This document shows, in pieces, positions 11,849 to 22,133 of a stretch of DNA of 64,000 bases. A program made the position numbers and the translations under genes. This DNA is from Molanna angustata (lineage: Eukaryota > Arthropoda > Insecta > Trichoptera > Molannidae), in contig OY754967.1 of assembly GCA_963576475.1 (NCBI GenBank), positions 26,052,651 to 26,116,650 on the forward strand. The letters are read 5' to 3'. The notes below the pieces were generated by a model, which did not search any database, was not told the origin of the DNA, and saw nothing but the letters and a program-made list of their open reading frames with translations. Position 1 is the first letter of the stretch, and every line of letters begins with the position of its first letter.

Positions 11849-12131
11849 TCTCAATAGATGGCGTTACAAAAAGGTTTCTCCGTTACTCAGTAGATGGCAA
11901 TAGTAATAATGCATTATTTTCAGGTAAAATGTTACACACTATTCAAATATATAGAACTTTCAAATAAAAATTACATCGATAAGGGAACTCAATAAGAAGG
12001 CATAATTGGTGAGCGTTGCGCAAGCGCATAAAGTGATCACGTAAACCAGCCGATGACAGGTCGTAAGCCCTGTAGGTGCCTCGAGTTCCTGTTTCTTCTA
12101 CAATATCCCAACTTCGTCTCTATTGAGATGT
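11849..12131 (+). mobile_element. Repeat family E, copy 1 (conserved 61-bp core)
   Basis: The ends are inverted: TCTCAATAGATGGCG at left and TCTATTGAGA at right. The copy matches 29935-30211 along most of its length, including the TATATAGAACTTTCAAA and AAGGCATAATTGGTGA segments. The most conserved part is the core at 12030-12090 with GTGATCACGTAAACCAGC and GACAGGTCGTAAGCCCTGTA. No coding is present. It could be a MITE or a Helentron-type non-autonomous element. Confidence 0.7.
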
Positions 12132-12590
12132 TGAAAAAATGTTTGTCAATAAAAAAAAAAAACAAAAAAATAAAAAAAATTCAACTTGTTAGGCACTTAA
12201 AGTAGGGAGAAGTGTAACTACTATCAATCACGTATATCTACATATTGCACAATAAATGAAAACATCTAAGAAAACAGAAGACTACACCATATCAATTATA
12301 AAAATCTAACAAGATTCCTATGTCAGATATTCATGAAAATATTGTAGAAAAAAAAAACGTCGATTTCATCTACTCGGTGACCACGTTCATAGTTTGGAAA
12401 CCATACCAAATAGATTACTTAGTTACTTGTAGGTGATATCACAGAAAGTATGTCATATAATTGGAAACCTAAACTGCAAAATATTTGAGATGGTTGCCCA
12501 TAATACTTTCGAATAACTCTCAAGTAATGCTAACCATCTTGCATGAACAGATACAGTAAAATATTTACAATTTTGTAATGTATAAAATTT

Positions 12591-12811
12591 GTCGGCCTTC
12601 TTGGCTTAGTTGGTTAGATATGTGACTGCTGAGCTATAGGTCCGGATTTGATTCCCTATGGAGACACAGTTTTTGATTGTGTTTTCAGTTAAGATCTATA
12701 TCGTCACTAACATCGTCTTCAGAATGTGGCAACTTGTTATTGGGTGCGTGTTAAAATTAATATTTGACATAGTTCCTGTTTGTTGCCCGAGAATCAATTC
12801 AAAATAAAAAT
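12591..12811 (+). mobile_element. tRNA-derived SINE, family A
   Basis: The head GTCGGCCTTCTTGGCTTAG carries a decayed A box and a B box reading GGATTTGATTCC. The body contains GAATGTGGCAACTTGTTATT and ends at GTTGCCCGAGAATC. It is more diverged than the copies at 5659 and 24889. Its 3' end abuts a LINE fragment. Confidence 0.85.
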
Positions 12812-13108
12812 CATCTTTTTCTTATTCTCTAGCCCTCGTCCCTCACTGCTGGATGTAGGTGTCTTCCATACACTTCCACTCGTTTCTGTTTTGTCCCCTC
12901 CACATCCAAGTTATACCGGCTATTTGTATAATATCGTTAGACCATCTTCTAACACTCTCATTACTTGTCCAAGGACTCCACTGCGACTTCTGGATGCCCA
13001 ACTAGTGTCTGCTTGTTTGGGAAAGTATCCATCCCATTTCCACTTTAGTACAGCAAGACGATCCATTAAATCGGCAACTATAGTACGGTGATCTTCGTTT
13101 AAAATCAT
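12812..13108 (-). pseudogene. LINE ORF2 C-terminal remnant (RTE-like)
   Basis: On the minus strand the frame at 12920-13108 reads an Asp/Leu-rich stretch followed by LKWKWDGYFPKQ, the counterpart of the KLKWxWAGHI segment close to the end of RTE-like LINE polyproteins in insects. After a frame change it ends in a YGRHLHPAV-like stretch near 12850, as such proteins often do. Only the C-terminal tail remains. The catalytic reverse transcriptase domain is absent. The exact LINE clade is inferred from memory of the family. Confidence 0.6.
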
Positions 13109-13499
13109 TAATCGATCAATAGTAATTTAAAATGATAATTTTTGGAATATATGTACACCACGGGAGATATTCAGGAGAACTTGCATCTCTGCATAGCTTA
13201 GGAAATCAGATGCTCATTACACAGATATCATTGATGATTCGATTGGTATTAACAAATGACACCTTTACATTGCACTTGTCAACGACACCAAACATTCAAT
13301 TATTTTCTTCACATTGTAAATACATGTTTTCACATTTTTTTCCCAATTTGTACGTACTTATCATTTACAGATTGTTATTTATTTGTTGTTTGTATATTCT
13401 TTCTACAGCAACTAATTATAATAAGTAAACATAATTTTTTTCTGCAAGTTGTGCATTATTTACTCTTGTAAACTCTAACATTTCATTTAATATATGTAC

Positions 13500-13678
13500 A
13501 TTATTTATTTTTTGTATAACTCTTCTTTTCTATCTTATCTTTTTATACCTATACAAACTTTATTTATATGCACTGTATCACCTTGATTATTTGTAATAGG
13601 CTTATGCCGTATATGCACTGCATAATCAATATTTTTTTGTTAAAGGCCTAGGCCGTATAATAAATAAATAAATTAATA
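13500..13678 (+). repeat. Retroposon 3' tail ending in (AAATA)n
   Basis: A segment with two diverged GTAATAGGCTTATGCCGTATA / AAGGCCTAGGCCGTATAATA motifs ends in AATAAATAAATAAATTA, as LINE 3' UTRs do. No coding remains. Confidence 0.45.
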
Positions 13679-13762
13679 TCTGGTCTGGTCCCTCGCATTC
13701 ACAATAGAGTCACTTGTTTTACTCGATCTCAACACCCGTTCACAGTAAACTTTTAATCCAAC

Positions 13763-13806
13763 TGTCGATTTGTTCAGGAGAACTTTGTTCTCTTAACATA
13801 TCGACA
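13763..13806 (+). other. 5'-terminal hairpin of young Helitron
   Basis: TGTCGATTTGTTCAGGAGAAC pairs with GTTCTCTTAACATATCGACA around a TTT loop, with one bulge and one or two mismatches. The same structure is present in all six young copies. Confidence 0.75.
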
Positions 13807-14778
13807 ATGTATCAAGCCAGAATACGCGAGAATTGTATGGAGAGGTCTACTTTTTTCACGGCTTTTCCAACTTTGAAGTCAAAAAACACCAACTTAGAGG
13901 CTTCGCAGCATATATGTTCCATACACGGATTTACTCAGAATTCGGAGTAGAACATTTCGTGTGTCTGTGTGTGTGTGTGTGTGTGTGTCTGTGTGTCTGT
14001 GTGTCTGTGTGTCTGTGTCTGTGTGTGTGTGTGTGTGTCCCCCCCCCCTTATAACTTTTGATCCGCTCAATTTACAGAGCCTTAAATTTCAGAATATATA
14101 AACAGTTACAGGCCTACAAAACTTTTATACTCGGAATTTTGAATTTTTGTTTCAGTCAGGGGTTATCAACTTTTGAATTTTTATTTTATTTTTCCATATA
14201 TCTCAGAAACCATAAACGCTAGAACGCTGAAAATTGGTAGAAGCATAGACAAATACAAAATCTCAAATTAGTTTTTTCAAAAAAATTCCAGGGTTTCTCA
14301 AACATTTTTTATTAAGAAAAATATTTTTTTTATGATAAATTTATGAGTTTAACTGCCTATATTTCCAAAACTTTTACAATTATCGAAAAAAGCCGAAACA
14401 CCCCAACTAGATAATTTAATTTTCTATAAAAAATATTAACATTGTAGTAGAAGATTTCAATTTTTTTTTAACAATTATTTTAAAAATTGAATTTAGTGAC
14501 GACATCGCTTCATACATTTTGTATGGCAGTCGCCTATACACAATATGTAAGAAGACTTAATAGTTTGATACTTCATCTCCAAACATACATACATACCATC
14601 ATGCTATTTGCATATTCTGGGTAGGAAAAAGGATCTTCCTCCATACTATCCTATCTTGACATACATACCTACATATGTTGTATAGAAAACAAAATATCTG
14701 AAAATATTCAATAATTTGTATCTATGGGTTTATAGTTTGGTACATATTCTTCAACTATACATACTATCGCTATCGACA

Positions 14779-14807
14779 GTTGGATCTCATGTGTTACATG
14801 CAACTAG
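14779..14807 (+). other. Helitron 3'-terminal hairpin and CTAG end
   Basis: CATGT and ACATG pair around GTT, enclosed by GTTG/CAAC, and TAG closes the element. This is the usual termination signal layout of Helitrons. The inverted copy of the 5' terminal motif (ATCGACAGTTGGA) overlaps its 5' side. Confidence 0.8.
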
Positions 14808-14983
14808 TTTTATGAAAAAGTTCCAGGGATTCTAAAACTTGTTTAATGAATAAAAACAAATTTGACAAAATTATGTGTTTACCTGCCTATACTTTTTTTA
14901 GTAGGTATCAAAAAATGCCGAAACACAAGAGAGTAATGGTAGCTTTCGGAGATAATGGCCTTCAAAGTTTCGAAAATTACTAT
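14808..14983 (+). repeat. 176-bp spacer 1, itself a relic of a related Helitron
   Basis: The spacer contains AAAGTTCCAGGGATTCTAAA, a TTTACCTGCCTATA segment and ATGCCGAAACAC. These follow in order the interior of the Helitron family (compare 14282-14402) at clearly lower identity. It is repeated identically at 16031-16206. Confidence 0.7.
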
Positions 14984-15187
14984 TCCAACTGTCGATTTGT
15001 TCAGGAGAACTTTGTTCTCTTAACATATCGACAATGTATCAAGCCAGAATACGCGAGAATTGTATGGAGAGGTCTACTTTTTTCACGGCTTTTCCAACTT
15101 TGAAGTCAAAAAACACCAACTTAGAGGCTTCGCAGCATATATGTTCCATACACGGATTTACTCAGAATTCGGAGTAGAACATTTCGT

Positions 15188-15221
<34 letters not shown>

Positions 15222-16030
15222 CTGTGTGTCTGTGTGTCTGTGTCTGTGTGTGTGTGTGTCCGTCCCCCCCTTATAACTTTTGATCCGCTCAATTTACAGA
15301 ACCTAAAATTTCAGAATATATAAACAGTTACAGGCCTACAAAACTTTTATACTCGGAATTTTGAATTTTTGTTTCAGTCAGGGGTTATCAACTTTTGAAT
15401 TTTTATTTTATTTTTCCATATATCTCAGAAACCATAAACGCTAGAGCGCTGAAAATTGGTACAAGCATAGACAAATACAAAATCTCAAATGAGTTTTTTC
15501 AAAAAAATTTCAGGGTTTCTCAAACATTTTTTATTAAGAAAAATATTTTTTTTATGATAAATTTATGAGTTTAACTGCCTATATTTCCAAAACTTTTACA
15601 ATTATCGAAAAAAGCCGAAACACCCCAACTAGATAATTTAATTTTCTATAAAAAATATTAACATTGTAGTAGAAGATCTCAATTTTTTTTTAACAATTTT
15701 TTTAAAAATTGAATTTAGTGACGACATCGCTTCATACATTTTGTATGGCAGTCGCCTATACACAATATGTAAGAAGACTTAATAGTTTGATACTTCATCT
15801 CGAAACATACATACATACCATCATGCTATTTGCATATTCTGGGTAGGAAAAAGGATCTTCCTCCATACTATCCTATCTTGACATACATACCTACATATGT
15901 TGTATAGAAAACAAAATATCTGAAAAATATTCAATAATTTGTATCTATGGGTTTATAGTTTGGTACATATTCTTCAACTATACATACTATCGCTAACGAC
16001 AGTTGGATCTCATGTGTTACATGCAACTAG
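14984..16030 (+). mobile_element. Non-autonomous Helitron copy HB (array 2)
   Basis: Same structure as HA, with the TG/TCTG microsatellite at 15186-15259. The 5' flank base is T rather than A because the copy sits against the spacer. It differs from HA at scattered sites. Confidence 0.87.
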
Positions 16031-16206
16031 TTTTATGAAAAAGTTCCAGGGATTCTAAAACTTGTTTAATGAATAAAAACAAATTTGACAAAATTATGTG
16101 TTTACCTGCCTATACTTTTTTTAGTAGGTATCAAAAAATGCCGAAACACAAGAGAGTAATGGTAGCTTTCGGAGATAATGGCCTTCAAAGTTTCGAAAAT
16201 TACTAT
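16031..16206 (+). repeat. 176-bp spacer 2, identical to spacer 1
   Basis: It matches 14808-14983 base for base, giving a repeat period of 1,223 bp. This points to duplication of a spacer-plus-element unit rather than two separate insertions. Confidence 0.85.
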
Positions 16207-16428
16207 TCCAACTGTCGATTTGTTCAGGAGAACTTTGTTCTCTTAACATATCGACAATGTATCAAGCCAGAATACGCGAGAATTGTATGGAGAGGTCTAC
16301 TTTTTTCACGGCTTTTCCAACTTTGAAGTCAAAAAACACCAACTTAGAGGCTTCGCAGCATATATGTTCCATACACGGATTTACTCAGAATTCGGAGTAG
16401 AACATTTCGTGTGTCTGTGTGTGAGTGT

Positions 16429-16503
<75 letters not shown>

Positions 16504-17322
16504 TGTGTGTGTGTGTATGTCTGTGTGTGTGTGTGTGTGTGTGTCCGTCCGTCCCTTATAACTTTTGATCCGCTCAATTTACAGAGCCTTAAATTTCAGA
16601 ATATATAAACAGTTACAGGCCTACAAAACTTTTATACTCGGAATTTTGAATTTTTGTTTCAGTCAGGGGTTATCAACTTTTGAATTTTTATTTTATTTTT
16701 CCCTATATCTCAGAAACCATAAAAGCTAGAACGCTGAAAATTGGTATAAACATAGACAAATACAAAATCTTAAATTAATTTTTTCAAAAAAATTCCAGGG
16801 TTTCTCAAACATTTTTTATTAAGAAAAGTATTTTTTTTATGATAAATTTATGAGTTTAACTGCCTATATTTCCATTTTTTTTTAAATATCGAAAAAAGCC
16901 GAAACACCCCAACTAGATAATTTAATTTTATATAAAAAATATTAACATTGTAGCAGTACATCTCATATTTTTTTTAACAATTTTTATAAAATTGAATTTA
17001 GTGACGACATCGCTTCATACAATTTGTATGGTAGTCACCTATACACAATATCAAAGAAGACTTAATAGTTTGATACTTCATCTCTAAACATACAATATAC
17101 ATATACCATCATGCTGTTTTCATATTCCGGGTAGGAAAAAAAGACTGACCTCCATACTATCCTATCTTGACTACCTAGGTACATGTGTTGTATAGAAAAC
17201 TAAATATCATAAAATAATAAATAAAATAATAAATAATTTGTATTTATGGGTTTGGTACTTATTCTTCAACTATACATACTATCGCTGTCGACAGTTGGAT
17301 CTCATGTGTTACATGCAACTAG
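16207..17322 (+). mobile_element. Non-autonomous Helitron copy HC (array 2)
   Basis: Same termini as HA, with CTAG at 17319-17322 followed by T. It has the longest TG microsatellite of the family here (16409-16543). Its 3' half is more diverged than HA and HB (for example around 16870-17280), so the array mixes copies of different age or has been partly homogenised. Confidence 0.86.
16409..16543. repeat. (TG)n/(TCTG)n microsatellite in Helitron HC
   Basis: About 135 bp of TG with TCTG, TGAG and TATG interruptions, at the same internal site as the shorter repeats in the other copies. Cys/Val-rich and Thr/His-rich open frames here are artefacts. Confidence 0.95.
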
Positions 17323-17510
17323 TAATTAAATAATACTTTTAATTTACACAACTATTCGTGACAATTTCATACTAAACGTAGATATCAACAAATTTTCATG
17401 ATTGAATGTAGAGAAATATTAATATTGGATTTGATCGAGTACTGATTTATACATTTTTAAGATTAAGGTAAGCTAAGAACGTATTATGAATGTGTCATGA
17501 GTAGCCCCCA
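17323..17510 (+). repeat. Dispersed repeat G, copy 1
   Basis: It shares GACAATTTCA, GATCGAGTACTGATTTA and CATTTTTAAGATTAAGG through GTGTCATGAGTAGC with 61126-61313. The class is unknown. Helitron HC ends exactly at its left edge. Confidence 0.65.
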
Positions 17511-17822
17511 TTAACATTTTCCTGAGCAGATTGCTAACTTTCCCTAATGTTTCATAGTGCCCTTTTTCGAAAGAATATATTGGACCCGAAAAGTTTGCGT
17601 CTCCTACATGTTAAAATAAAAGTTGTTTAATAATGTTTCACATCTGTCACCTTTCTATCTTTTTAGCAACAATTATTAACACGGTGAATAATACCTATAA
17701 ATTTATATTCACTATAATACCAAATCATTTTCTTATTCATATAGGATCAGAATCAGTTATGAATATGCATTTTTAATATGAAAGTTCTAACGACGTTTTG
17801 AAAATGCAATTTTGATATAACC

Positions 17823-17930
17823 GTAATGGCAGAGCTATTAACCTTTTGTACACATCCCACATCATCTGGGGTCACGAGTTCAAATCCTGACCCAAATTAT
17901 TCATCCCATTAACATACCAGTAACATTATC
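17823..17930 (+). repeat. tRNA-like SINE head fragment
   Basis: ATGGCAGAGCTATTAACC resembles a SINE family B A box and GGTCACGAGTTCAAATCC resembles its B box. The usual body does not follow. It is decayed or a different subfamily. Confidence 0.5.
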
Positions 17931-18283
17931 GCCATTAACGGGTTTAGAGGATTTTCTATCAAGTGCATTATACCAATATACCAAATTTTAATAAACAGTA
18001 CCTACTTACATAATTGAAAGGAACAATTTTCGGAATTATACAACTGTTGAATAAACAAACGTTATTTCATAGGAATTTAATTTGAAATAATATTATAAAA
18101 GGTAGGTACCTCGGATTGTGTATTCGAAACCACTTGTGATTAATTCATAGAAACTTTATTTGAAATAATAATATAACACTTTTGTTCATGTATTTTAAAC
18201 TATTAAATTAGCATTATTTATTTAAAAAAAAAACAAACACATATTTTTAAAGAAGGCTACCAATGTACAAATATTTTTGATTA

Positions 18284-19439
18284 TCCAACTGTCGATTCGT
18301 TCAAGAGAATTCATTTCTCTTAATGAATCGACAGTGCCTATTAATCTTAATCCCGTGTCAGCGAATTCTATGCAGTAGGAGTTTTTGCATATTTTTTCCA
18401 ACTTTGAAGTCAAAAAACACCAAATAGAGGCTTCGCATTATATCGTATATATGTTACGTAGATGGATGAACTCAGAATTTGCAGTAAGATTGTTAAGATT
18501 GTGCGTGTGTGTCCACTTATAACATTTTATCTGCTTAATGCACATATAACCAAAATTTCAGAAAATATAATAAGTTTTCGGCCTACTAAAAATGTATCCC
18601 CAGAATTTTGAATATTTGATCCAATAATGGGTTTTACATTTAAATTTTTCTTTAATTTTTCCTCAACAACCATAAAAGTTAAAACGCTGTATAGAAATTT
18701 GTTTAAATAAATACAAAACCAATATCTCAAACTTGTTTTCGTAAAAAAATCCAGAGTTTCTCAAACTATTTTTATTAAGAAAAATATTTATTTATTACCA
18801 ATTTATTTATTTATTTAAGGGACAAATACAGTCTTATAAGATAAACAGAGAAAATACACTATGAAATGAAAAAAAGACAAACCAATTACTTTTGTCCACA
18901 ATTGATGTACCTACATTAAATAATCATAGAAGTATGTACCTACAATACAACAAAAAATAAATTTAGATATACTAAAAATTATTACATATTTATATATTTC
19001 ACACATTTGCCCGTGACGGGAAAGGAAGAGAAGGAAAAAGGAAGGGAGAAGGACCTTATTTATTACTGTTATGAAAAATAACAGAATCTGCAATTTTTTT
19101 TTAAATATCGGGTAAAACCGAAACACGATTTTTGTAAAAATTTAATTTAATGACGACATTGTTTCATACAAATTTCTATGGCAGAATACATTATATCTAT
19201 ACGGACTCAATAGTTCGATTTTCTAATCCTCATACATTCATACATTCCATCAAGTAGTTTACATATTCGGGTTAAGAAAATAAGACTGAACTCCACACTA
19301 TCCTATCACATACAAGTTTTGTATAGGAAGTAAAATGTCATAAAATATTCAATAATTTAGATTTAAGGATTTATAGTTTGGTACGTATTGTTCAACTATC
19401 GCCATCGACAGTTGGATATCATGTTCTATATGCAACTTG
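18284..19439 (+). mobile_element. Old Helitron copy with an internal insertion
   Basis: The copy starts TCCAACTGTCGATTCG after A and ends ATATGCAACTTG, a degenerate CTRR end, followed by T. The interior follows the young family at low identity. At about 18803-19090 it is interrupted by an unrelated AT-rich segment that begins with ATTT repeats and ends in a purine-rich block. Confidence 0.78.
18803..19090 (-). mobile_element. Retroposon-like insertion inside old Helitron
   Basis: The left end is (TTTA)n and the right end contains GGGAAAGGAAGAGAAGG. This order, with ATTT repeats and then a purine-rich block about 250 bp away, resembles the repeats at 49381-49655, 51419-51815 and 53025-53297 in minus orientation. 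The exact borders are uncertain. Confidence 0.5.
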
Positions 19440-19724
19440 TGATAATAAATGTGTGATGTCTGTTATGTGTAGGTATTTCTTTCAAGAACACATATTTTTA
19501 AAATATGAATAACAATGTAAAAATGCCTAAAAACGAAGAAATTTTCCGTATAAATATTATACATTCTTTGACAAAAAAATTGTAATTATGAAACACAAAC
19601 CTTGTATTTCGTTCAAAAAGGGGGCGTTTTTATCTTTTTTTTTGTTATGACAACTCAAAAATATAATAAAATGATCGTATAAACCAAAAAATGATAAGTT
19701 GTTAAGCACGGTAGTTGGTATCTT

Positions 19725-20084
19725 ATTTTTTACTCTCCACTACTATGATATAGTGGAGTCATGATTTCACAATTTTTAGGCGTATTTTTTTACATCAATT
19801 TACAACGGGTATCATCTAAAATCTAGAGAATGCATACTTTGAGTTTCGTTTTTATGTTTTTGTGTGTATACCGTACGCAAATATGAACATTTGCATTCTT
19901 TGTACAGCCCAATCTAGAAAGCCCAATGAACTTCATATTGATACCATACATATGAGTGAACTACATTAACTTAGAACAGATTAGTTTTCCATAGACAACG
20001 GTTCATTTTTTCTCTGTGATTTTATCTGTTAAAATTTTAAAAAATCTCTCACGGTCTGGAAAATAGAGATTTTCTTATTTTGTT
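19725..20084 (+). repeat. Degenerate repeat related to the GGCCACAACCCA family
   Basis: The start TTTTACTCTCCACTACTATG and the ATCTAGAGAATGCATA and TACAGCCCAATCTAG motifs recur at 7730-7800, 47350 and 21015-21280. It is too decayed for exact ends. Confidence 0.45.
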
Positions 20085-20167
20085 TGACCTATTTCGTTCA
20101 CCTATACCACAAGCATTTATGCTTAATTCAGGGTATGTATGATGATGTATATGCATGTACATGTTAC
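20085..20167 (+). repeat. SINE family B body/tail fragment
   Basis: It contains TTTCGTTCACCTATACCACA and GCATTTATGCTTAATTC as in 63948-63990, without the tRNA-like head. Confidence 0.65.
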
Positions 20168-20717
20168 AAATACAAATTCAAATTTTGAAAAAAAAAAAAA
20201 AAATTGTATGAAAAATATTCAGCATTTTCGTGAAATGAGTTTGTTAAATTATTTTTGATTTAAATATTTTATTATGAAAATATGATAATTCTTCAATGCC
20301 ATTTTATGAAAATGGTGTACCTTTTTACCAATTTGAAAATAATAATATCAAATTTTAAGTATCCTGAGCTTCGGGTCACTTTGAAATATTTGACAGTTAA
20401 AAGAATAGAGAAACACTTTTCTGATATCCTTCAAAATCTGATGGCGTCTAAACGAATATTTGATATTATATTATACAAATTTGCAAAATTTGAAATGAAT
20501 CGAATGAGTACTTTAGTCTATAATCGATAAAGTAAAATAAACACGCCGTACATAGAACATAGCACACAGAACACACACACACAGATACATTGTGATGAAA
20601 ATTTCAGAATAAAATCTCAGCATGATACTAGTTGATAATTTGCAATAAAAAAATAGCCTTAAAAATTGCGAAAACATAAATCCCCACTATATCCCTTTGG
20701 GTTAGTGAGGAGTATAT
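20168..20717 (-). mobile_element. Element F, copy 1 (TIR type, truncated)
   Basis: On the minus strand it runs from ACTCCTCACTAACCC at about 20714 through CATGCTGAGATT and AAATATTTGACAGTTA-type sequence to TTCATACAATTTTT near 20180. It is colinear with element F copy 2 at 47350-48390 once the nested LINE there is removed. An 82-codon frame at 20282-20530 has a counterpart in copy 2, but the differences are not concentrated at third positions, so it is not called coding. Confidence 0.7.
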
Positions 20718-20879
20718 AACAATAAACTGTCTTCTTTGTAATAATATTTTCATTCCAAATGATGAAAGTAAGAAATATTATTTATAATGTACCCTTATGT
20801 GTGTAAAATGTGCACGTATAAAAACAAACTTATTTTTAACATTTATTTATGGTATTGGACTATGCGATTTTTTTTTGCA

Positions 20880-21480
20880 AAATTAATAACTCCCCACTAT
20901 GTCCACTTGGGTTAGTGAGGACTAAAAATGTATACAACAGTTGTAAAATAGCATCTGTTTGGGAAAATTGAGTTATCGACTTCATATTGATATTGTATGT
21001 GTTTCTATAGAAAACTGTATTTTTTTTTACTTTTCACTACTATGAATATAATAGTATTCATCTGCATACGATCATGCCATCTTCCTCGTAGGGTAGGTAG
21101 AGAGAGCCAAACACCGCATTCATCCATCATCTCATCTCATCGTCTCATACATGATCGTCTATTATATAAAGTAATTTTTTAAATCGATTTTTCAACAGGT
21201 ATCATGTATGTAGAGTGCATACTATGAGTTTTTGTATGTATGATGTATTATGAAAACTTTTGTCCTCAGGGAAACTCATATTTGTATAGGAATCTAATAG
21301 AAATGTACTTCATGAAAATGCATTAAGGGATTGTCAACCTTCAAGAAGAAAAAAATGAACAATTACTACGAAGTGGAGAGTTAAGTGTTGGCCATAACTC
21401 TTAACTCTGTTAGGATATGTTTAACTCTCAATTTATAAGTATTAAGTTTAATATATAACGAGTTTCATCACAAGCTATAG
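20880..21480. repeat. Mosaic of element-F-like ends and a LINE scrap
   Basis: Contains CTCCCCACTATGTCCACTTGGGTTAGTGAGGA at about 20890-20925 in pieces, a short minus-strand match to LINE family L4 at about 21068-21165 (CATCTCATCGTCTCATACAT) and GAGTTAAGTGTTGGCCATAA at 21378. It is a pile of truncated repeats. Confidence 0.5.
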
Positions 21481-22133
21481 TAGATTATTTGGCTATCTTT
21501 TTGTTAGTCCTGCAGGTTTTGTGGGTCTTGAAAAGATGACTATGGAAAAACAGATTTGGGTTATGTTCAATTAACTTGACAGAACTTGACTGAGCTGTAA
21601 TTGGATACCAAATGCTCAATTTGAAAAGCAAACATGTCCAAAGTCGTTTGCTATTTGATATTCACCATATGTTATAAACAAACATGCACTTTATATTTTT
21701 AAATGTAAGTTAATTTTTCTGTCCGATTTCCTATAAATCTTTAATGGCAGGAAAAACCAACAAAATCTTGTAAAAGCACAAATGTTCGAACTGAACCACC
21801 TTTTAATATTTGGCATTCGAAATAATAATTTAATTTTTACCATTGCGAACGAAGGCAAATATTCTATTTTATGATCCTCACCGAACGGTATTTTATAAAA
21901 ACATATTTTTAATAGTAAGTATAACGTGCGATGGAGTGTGGTCTAGTTTCAATGTGAGAATATTTTACTGCTCTGCTACATTCCCGTTTGCATAATAAGA
22001 GAATTTAAGAGGTTCTTACAAAACTCTCATAATATTGGAAAATATGGCGCGATGTCAACCCAAAGTGTCAGCTCGAAAATTATAAAATTAAATCATTTTA
22101 TCGTTATGAATATTTTAAATGAACTTCACTTAA

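Larger units (their letters stand above)
13757..14807 (+). mobile_element. Non-autonomous Helitron copy HA (array 2)
   Basis: The element is preceded by A, starts TCCAACTGTCGATTTG and ends ACATGCAACTAG followed by T. The 5' hairpin is at 13763-13806, the TG/TCTG microsatellite at 13958-14038 joins a C run, and the 3' hairpin is at 14779-14804. Sequence is close to array 1 but in the opposite orientation. Confidence 0.88.

Noticed and set aside
13833..14054. A repeated 70- to 90-codon frame (starting MYGEVYFFHGF) present in all young Helitrons, as a possible protein
   Set aside because: It runs into the TG microsatellite, is shared only because the copies are near-identical, and is lost in older copies. 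No domain is visible.
20282..20530. Frame conserved with 48069-48272 as a possible small gene
   Set aside because: Differences between the two copies are not biased to synonymous positions and both lie inside a dispersed element.
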